The translations under genes and the position numbers were made by a program. Shown here piece after piece: positions 40,849-48,500 of a DNA stretch of 49,683 nt. Source of the stretch: CAZXWK01 sp964644675 (GTDB lineage: Bacteria > Actinomycetota > Coriobacteriia > Anaerosomatales > JAAXUF01); the NCBI GenBank assembly GCA_964644675.1, contig CAZXWK010000013.1, positions 1-49,683 of the forward strand. Direction: 5' to 3'. Below the pieces are notes generated by a model, which worked only from the letters and a program-made list of their open reading frames with translations, did no database searches and was not told where the DNA came from. Position 1 is the first letter of the stretch; every line of letters starts with the position of its first letter.

Positions 40849-42306
40849 CTAGTACGAAGTCGGGGTGGGAACGGCGTCGAGCGTGTCGGTGGACGCGTAA
40901 TCGAACGTGACCTCGCCCCACGTGTCGAGCGCTGCGCGCAGCGGCTTGCACCACTGTGCCGCGTCGGCCAGGATCCGCGGCCCCTCGCTCAGGATGTCGC
41001 GGCCCTCGTTGCGCGCCTTGACCATCGCCTCGAGCGCGACGCGGTTGGCGGTCGCACCGGCCGCGATACCCTCGGGGTGCCCGATGGTGCCGCCGCCGAA
41101 CTGCAGCACGCAGTCGTCGCCAAAGAGGTCGAGCAGCTGGTGCATCTGGCCGGCGTGGATCCCGCCGGAGGCGACCGGCATGACCTTGCGAAGCCCGGCC
41201 CAGTCCTGCTCGAAGAACAGGCCGTGCTCGAGGTTGACGTCGTTGTGCGACTCGCGCAGCACGTCGTAGAAGCCGAGGACCGAGTTCTTGTCGCCCTCGA
41301 GCTTGCCGACGACGGTGCCCGCGTGCAGGTGGTCGACACCTGCCATGCGCAGCCACTTGCTGATGACGCGGAAGCTGATGCCGTGGTCCTTCTGCCGCGT
41401 GTAGGTCGAGTGACCCGCGCGGTGCATGTGGAGGAGCATGTCGTTCTTAGCGGCCCAGTTGGACATGGATTGGATCGCGGTCCAGCCGATGACCAGGTCG
41501 ATCATGATGATGTTCGAACCCAGCTCTCGCGCGAACTCGGCGCGCTCGTACATCTCCTCCATCGTGGCGGCGGTGATGTTGAGGTAGTGCCCCTTCACCT
41601 CGCCTGAAGCGGCCTGCGCCCGGTTCACGCCTTCCATGCAGTAGAGGAACCGATCGCGCCAGTGCATGAAGGACTGGCTGTTGATGTTCTCGTCGTCCTT
41701 GGTGAAGTCCAGACCCCCGCGGAGCCCCTCGTAGACCACGCGGCCGTAGTTCTTGCCCGAGAGGCCCAGCTTGGGCTTGATCGTCGCGCCCAGGAGCGGA
41801 CGGCCGAACTTGTCGAGTCGCTCGCGCTCGACGATGATGCCCGCCGGCGGCCCGGGGAACGTGGTCATGAGCGCGGCGGGGATGCGCATGTCCTCGAGAC
41901 GCAGCGACTTGACGGGCTTGAACCCGAAGACGTTGCCGATGATCGAAGCGGTCAGGTTGGCGATGGAGCCGCGCTCGAAGAGCTCGAGGTCGTAGGCGAT
42001 GTAGGCGAAGTACTGGTCGTCTCGGCCGGGAACGGGCTCGACGCGGTACGCCTTGGCGCGATAGCGCTCGCTCGCGGTCAGCCGGTCGGTCCACACCACG
42101 GTCCACGTCGCCGTGGACGACTCGCCCGCGACCGCAGCCGCAGCCTCGATCGGATCGACGCCCTCCTGTGGGGTGACGCGGAACACCGCCAGGACGTCGG
42201 TGTCCTTGATCTCGTAGTCGGGCTCCCAGTAACCCATCTGCACGTACTTGAGCACGCCGGCACGGTAGCGCTCGCTGGGATCGCTGATGGGGGTCGTGTC
42301 AGCCAT
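40849..42306 (-). CDS. cbbL: RuBisCO large subunit, red-type form I
   Basis: A 485-residue ribulose-bisphosphate carboxylase large chain. All active-site elements are present: carbamylated K203 with D205/E206 in GGLDFTKDDENIN, catalytic K177/K179 in GATIKPKLGLSG, H295/H299 in HMHRAGHS, and loop-6 K335 in GTVVGKLEG, plus LQFGGGTIGHP. The C-terminal tail STDTLDAVPT resembles the CbbX-binding tail of red-type enzymes (for example Rhodobacter sphaeroides, which has a STDTADFVPT tail). ATG at 42304-42306 with GGAGGAGG five bases upstream; an in-frame extension to 42489 is not homologous. First gene of the cbb operon. It is catalytic, not a form IV RuBisCO-like protein. Confidence 0.98.
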   Translation of the reverse strand: MADTTPISDPSERYRAGVLKYVQMGYWEPDYEIKDTDVLAVFRVTPQEGVDPIEAAAAVAGESSTATWTVVWTDRLTASERYRAKAYRVEPVPGRDDQYFAYIAYDLELFERGSIANLTASIIGNVFGFKPVKSLRLEDMRIPAALMTTFPGPPAGIIVERERLDKFGRPLLGATIKPKLGLSGKNYGRVVYEGLRGGLDFTKDDENINSQSFMHWRDRFLYCMEGVNRAQAASGEVKGHYLNITAATMEEMYERAEFARELGSNIIMIDLVIGWTAIQSMSNWAAKNDMLLHMHRAGHSTYTRQKDHGISFRVISKWLRMAGVDHLHAGTVVGKLEGDKNSVLGFYDVLRESHNDVNLEHGLFFEQDWAGLRKVMPVASGGIHAGQMHQLLDLFGDDCVLQFGGGTIGHPEGIAAGATANRVALEAMVKARNEGRDILSEGPRILADAAQWCKPLRAALDTWGEVTFDYASTDTLDAVPTPTSY

Positions 42307-42493
42307 TGCTGCCTCCTCCGTCGGTGATCCGAAGTAATGGGAGGAGTATGTCCGCGTGGCAGAGCCGCCGATACGAAGGTGCCGCAGGAGGGCGAACCGC
42401 GGCGCGAGCGGTGGCGCGAGCGCGGTAGGCGGCGCGCTCGGCCGCCGAGAAGACCCCGCCGGGCCCGCCGTGACGCGGGGGGGCCGCAAAGCG

Positions 42494-42528
42494 AGCGGCG
42501 GGGTCGCCGAATGCGCGACCCCGCCGCT
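42494..42528 (-). terminator. Hairpin between the giant cytochrome gene and the cbb operon
   Basis: A perfect 14-bp inverted repeat (AGCGGCGGGGTCGC with complement) and a 7-nt loop lies 13 nt after the cytochrome stop on the minus strand. It probably insulates cbbL transcription from the upstream giant gene. The rest of the 235-bp gap is GC-rich, with no clear promoter consensus; the cbb promoter must lie in it. Confidence 0.75.
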
Positions 42529-42541
42529 GCGCGTGCCTAGG

Positions 42542-45500
42542 CTAGTTCGGAGTGCTGGTGCGCGTGTTCCACTCGCGCAGGTAGTCCTGGTGGTCCGCGT
42601 CGGTGGGGTACGACTCGTCGGCGCCGTACGGGTAGTTCGACATGGCGTGGAACGGCATCGGGTCGACCGCAGCGGCCCCCAGCTCCTTGAAGTAGCCGTC
42701 GGTGGAGATCACGAACGTGCGCTCCATGCCGGACGCGGGAGGTGCGAGTTCGGGGAACTCGAGGGAGATGCCGTCGCCGTTGTCCATGACCACGAACTTG
42801 TCGTCGACGCCGGAGAGCAGCGGACGTACGTCGCCGTACCGCGTGAACAGGCCCTCGTGATAGAACCGCTGGCCTGACGTCTCCCAGGTGAAGGTCGGGT
42901 AGTTGTCCGCCACCGTGCGGCGTCCGCCGCCCAAGAACGAGAGGTCGGCCTTGCTCGGCGAGAGCTCGGTGACCGTGATGGGCGCTTCAGGACTCGTGTC
43001 CACGCCCACGTAGTCGATCCACGTGCGCACGAAACCGCGCATCCGGACCTTGTAGTCGGTGACGCCTTCGGGGAACTTGCCGCTCAGGTCGTAGACGACC
43101 GTCTTCTTCATGCCGGGGATGAACGGCACCACGTCGTAGAGCGGCACCCAGTTGCCGTCGGCGTCCATGACCTCGAGCGTGTGCTCGGCGCCGGGGATAC
43201 CGAGGGCGCGCCAAGCGGCCTTCTCGGCGGGGCTCGCGTACTGGGTCCATCCGGTCATGACGAGCTTGATGTTGGCCGGATCGTCCAGCTGTCCCAGGTC
43301 GAAGACGTAGCGGCCGTCGTCGAAGAGTGAGGCCGGGGCGAAGGTGCCGTCGGCCGCCGCGACCTCGGAACTGATGTCCCGGTCGGTGACGGCCGTGCCC
43401 TGGAACAGCGGGATGTTGGTGTAGGACGCGCCAGCGATCGGCCGGACGTCGGAGACCGTGTACGGCCGGTTCTCAGGCAGCTCGGTCGTATTGGTCGAGG
43501 CGTACGCGCCCGCGAAGTCAGAGAGGTAGACCTTGGTGCCGGCCGGGTGGTCGATCACCTTGAGGGTGAGCTTGTCGACGTAGTCGAGCTCGTTGCGGTT
43601 CTCGCGAAGCACGAGCTTGTAGGCGCCGTCCTGCGCGGCGACCGGGACGTCGATCCGGCTGTCCTCGGCGGGGTGCGGGTAGCGCGGCGCACCCGGCGCA
43701 GGCTTGAGGCCGAGCGACCCCAGGCCCATGACGTCGGTCGCGTAGTTGTAGGCGCTGCCGTCCCACGCGTAGAGGTCGGGGCACGACGTGCCCGGATCGA
43801 CGTAGACGTAGCTGTAGAAGCTGCTCACCGCCGACGGCGTATGGGCCACGCCGTTCTTGTCCTTGGCGGTTACCTGCCAGTAGAAGGAGCCCTCGGGGAT
43901 CGTGACCTGCGTTGTGGCTGAGGACAGCCACGTCGAGGTGAAGTTGAAGCCCTGATCGCTCCAGAGGTGCAGCTGATAGGTGAACGGGGCCTCCGACGTG
44001 TTGGCCATCGACCACGTGAAGGTGATCACGTCGGCGCCGGTCGCATAGTCGTTGCTCGGCACCGTGGTCAGGACCGGGATCAGCCCGTCGTCCTCGAAGT
44101 TCGCCGTCACGCTGTTGCTCGCTTGGACGTTGGTGTCAGTCCGCGGGTTGGCGGTGCTGCTGTCGCTCCAGTTCAAGAAGTGATAGCCGGCGTTGGGCAC
44201 CGCGGTGACCGGCGTGCCGGAACCGCCCGACGAGACCGACTGCGGCGAGGTGCCGGAGATCGTTCCGTTCGGGCCGGCCGTGTAGATCAGCGTGTGGATC
44301 ACGTCGGACGCGAAGTTCGCGGTCACGCTACCGTCGGACGTGACGTTGGTGTCGGTACGCGGGTTGGCGGTGCTGCCGTCGCTCCAGTTCACGAAGTGGT
44401 AGCCGGAGTTTCCGACCGCCGTGACGGCGGTACCGGACGAGCCGTGCGCCACCGTCTGCGGCGAGGTGCCCGTGACGGTGCCGTTGGAGCCTGCCGAGTA
44501 GGTCAGCGTGTAGGTGTTGACCGCGAAGTTCGCCGTCACGCTCTGGCTCGCCTGGACGTTGGTGTCCGTGCGCGGATTGGCGGTGCTGCCATCACTCCAG
44601 TTCAGGAAGTGGTAGCCGGTGTTGGCCACCGCGGTGACCGCGGTACCCGACCCACCGGGCGGCACCGACTGCACCGCGGTACCCGTGACGGTGCCGTTCG
44701 CGCCGGCCGAGTAGGCCAGCAGGTAGTCGCCACCGGTGTAGGCGATGTGCGCTGAGCCGTTGCCACCGTTGACGCCGACGTCGAGCGTGCCGACGCCAAC
44801 CGCGATGTAGCTCGAGCCGCCGTCGCCGGGATCGGCGCCGTGGTCGAAGGCCATACCGGCTCCGCCGTTCCAGCCGCCGCCACCGCCCGAGCCCGCTCCG
44901 TCGCCGCCACGAGAGTTGCCACCCGGCAGCCAGCCCTGATAGCCACCCGGATAGCCATCGCCGTCGTCGCACGACCCGCCGCCGCCGCCGCCGGCCTCGA
45001 CCAGCACCGTGGAGCCCGAGAGGATCGAAGTCGAACCGCCGCCGCCGCCGCCGTGGCCGGCGTCGCCGCCGTTGGGCCAGCCACCCTGCCAGCTGCCGCT
45101 GACTCCGCCGACGCGGATCGTCAGCGTCTGGCCGGGAGTGACCGGCACGATGGCGTTCACGTGCCCGCCGTAGCCGCCGCTGTAGCTGAAGTCGCTACCC
45201 TGGGCGCCGTAAAGGTCGACGGTGATCTGCGTGACACCGCTCGGGACCACGAAGGTCTGGTCGGTGCCGGAGTACGCGTAGTCGCCCGAGCTCAGGACGT
45301 TGAAGTTCGCGAACTTGTGCGGGTTCTCGACGTTGCCGGCCACGTCCACCGACCAGAACTCCAGGGTGTGCGCGCCGGTGACGATCGTCGAGACGACCGT
45401 GCCCGCGGTCTGCACTCCCCCGTCGAGCTTGTAGTAGGTCGCCTGGACGCCCGTGCCGCCCGTGTTGTCGGTCCCGGTCAGAGTGATGACCGCCTGCATG

Positions 45501-48500
45501 TTGTAGTTGGCCACCGCGTTGGAGGTGGTCGTCGGCGGCGTCGTGTCGACCACGACGTTGAGCGTGATCGTGTCCGACTTGGTCGTCACCAGACCAGCCT
45601 TGTCGCGGTACTGGGCCAAAACGGTCTTGGTGCCGTTTCCTGCCGAGACCGTCGTCGAATACGTCGCCGAGTAGGGCAGCCACGGTCCGTATGAGGAGCC
45701 GGTGCCCGTCGGATCCACGCGCATCAGCTGGATGCCCGACGTCACGTCGGTCATCGCCGCGGTGACCGTGACCGCGGTGGTCGCGGTCGTCGACGCGTCG
45801 TTGTTGATCGACATCGTCCCGGCGGGTCCGACCGTGTCGAGCGTGATCGTGTCGGACCTGCTCGCCACGTTGCCAGAGAGGTCCTTGTACTCGGCACGCA
45901 CGGTCTTCACGCCGTCGCCGGACGGCAGATTGATGGCGTAGGTCGGCGTGTAGCCGAGCCAGCTACCGAAGATCCCCACGCCCATGTCGACGCGCATCTG
46001 CGACATCCCGGAGCCGGCGTCGGTCATCGCCGAGTTCAGCGTCGCCGCCGTGGAGCTCGTGAATTCCGAGCCGTTGTTCACCGACATCGTGCCGGTCGGC
46101 GGCGTGGTCTCGGTCACCGCGCTGATCGTGAACGTCTTGGAAACGGCGCTCGACGAGTTGCCCGCGACGTCGGTCGCGTAGTAGTAGATCGTCACCGACT
46201 GCGAACCGGTCGCCGGCGGCGTGATCGTCGCCACCGTACCGGCCACGTAGTTGGACCACGTGGCGTTGCGGTACGTGCGCCAGTAGACCTGCGACACGCC
46301 GCTGTAGGGGTCGCTCGCAGTGAAGTTGATCGTCGCCGTGCCGTAGTAGGACGCGGCCGCATCGCTGGAGACCGTCGGACCCGTCCAGTCCAGGCCGAAC
46401 GTCGTGGTCTTCGACGGCTCGACGTTGTCCTCGTTGTCGACCGAGCTGTACGTGATCGTGTGCAGGCCCTGGGTGCTGAAGCCCGCGTAGATCCACGAGT
46501 ACGTGCCGTAGAAGTACGCGTTCCAGTACGTCTTGGTGGCGTCGAGCGTGGTGATGTTCATCGCCTTGATGCCCGAAGAAGGCGCCGGGTCGTTCGGCGT
46601 CAGCGTGATGCCGACGTAGCTCGAACGCGTCCACGCCTGAGCGTTGGTCGTCGTGGTCGGAGCCACCGTGTCGCGGACGACCGCGAACTCGACCGTCTTG
46701 GTGTTCTCCTTGTTACCGCTCTGGTCCACCGACCAGAAGTCGAGCGTGTGGGTGGTGGTGCCACTCGGGGTGCGCGGTGCCACGGCGATGGTGCCCGTGG
46801 TGATCGCGCCGCCGTCGAGGCGGTAGTAGGTGTTGCGGACGCCGTAGCTCACCGAGTCGTCCGTGGCCGTCAGCGTGATCGTCGCGGTTGTGCCGTACGA
46901 CGCCTTAGCGTCGGAGGTGGTGACAGGCGGCGTCACGTCGCGCGCGACAGTGAACGTGGCCTGGTTCGGCGCCTCGACGTTCCCGCCCCAGTCCTCGGAC
47001 CAGAACGAGAGCGTGTGCGACACCGTGCCACTCGCGGGCGCCGGCACGTCGACGACCGTACCGGTGGCGATCGCGCCGCCGTCGATGCGGTAGTACGTGT
47101 CCTTGATGCCGAAGCCGGCGCGGACGTTGTCGGTGGCCGACAGGTTGATCCGCGCTCCACCGATGTAGGAGGTGAGCGCGTCGGAGGTTGTATGCGGATC
47201 GGGAACCGGCGTGACCGCCGAGTGGCAGTAGCAGCCCGAACCGTGGCAGTTACCGCAGCTGTAGTCGTCGAACTCGTGTCCCGGATCGTTGGTGTGGTCA
47301 CCGGTGTGACACGCGTTGCACGACAGGTTGTTCGCCGCGACGGCCGCCTTGACGTTGGCAGGAGCCGAGTCGCTGTGGCATGCGCCGCAGTAGTTCGCGT
47401 GCAGCGGCAGGATGCTCATCGTGTGGCACTCGGAGCAGTAGTGCAGGTCGCTGTCGGTGTGGCCGACCTGGATGTATGACGACCCGTCGGTACCGATGTG
47501 CGGCACCGTGTGTGCCGTCTTGACGACGTGGCACGTCACGCAGTCGCTGTTGGCGGGCACGCTCGTCGCCGAGTGGCACACCAGGCAGCTCGTCCGCGTG
47601 CCGCCCGCCGTCGTCGTGGTCGCGCTCGAGTGCACGACGCTGATCTTGGGCGAGTGGCACGTCGAGGACTGGCAGGACGGCGCCCACGACGAAGGCGTGT
47701 GGGTCACGCTCGCCGGCGCCGTGGAGTGGGTCGTCCCGTGGCATGCCGAGCAGGTCCCGTCCCACGGCCTGGTCATGGCCGAGAACTTGGACGAGGTATG
47801 GCATCCGGCGCACGTGATCGAGCCGGCCGACGCCTTGGCGTGCTCGGTGCGCAGGTCAAGCGAGTGGCAGTCCGTGCAGTCCGAGCCCGCGGGAGTCGCC
47901 TGGTGCGCCGCGTCGATGTCACCGTGGATCGTCGAGTGGCAGCTCGAGCACGCCGAGGTCGCGTCGGTCGGGATGCGTCCCGGCGTCGTGTTGATGTGGC
48001 ACAGGGCGCACGCGTCCTCGTACTGCGGATAGCGCTTGCCCGCGCCCACGTACGCCTCGTGCGCGGTCACGAGCTTGTTGGAGTGGCAGCCACTCGCCTG
48101 GCACGCGGCGTCCATGCCGCTGTAGGTGTGCGAAGCGTCGAAGCTCCGGTGGTAGTTGGTGCCCGAGGTCGTGTGACAGCCGGCGCACGAGGTCTTGATC
48201 GTCAGGCCGGGGCCGAGGTCGCCACCGTGCATGCTGTGGCACTCGCCGCACGACTTGGTCACGTGGCACGTGTCGCAGCCCTGGGTCACGTGCAGCGCCC
48301 GGACGTCGGTCGTCTCGTGGCAGCGCGCGCAATCCAAGCTCGCGTCGTCGGTGGGCGTGTGGTAGGCCGCGATCTGCGGATGCCGGTTGACGCCCTCGGT
48401 GTCGTGGCAGCCCACGCACTTGGTCGTCTTGCCGGTGAGGTCCATGCTCGCGTTGTGGCAGGTGGCGCACCCTCCCGCGTGGCGCGTGACGTCAGGCTGC

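Noticed and set aside
40849..42306. Possibility that the RuBisCO gene is a form IV RuBisCO-like protein or form III enzyme
   Set aside because: Carbamylated lysine, metal ligands, loop-6 lysine, small subunit and CbbX are all present, which fits only form I red-type.
42307..42489. In-frame extension of cbbL upstream of its ATG at 42306
   Set aside because: The extension is not homologous to RuBisCO, while GGAGGAGG lies five bases before the ATG at 42306.
44086..44720. Periodic similar blocks considered as a CRISPR array or minisatellite
   Set aside because: Units are about 214 bp, in frame, divergent and translate into InlB-B modules; no short palindromic repeat with unique spacers.
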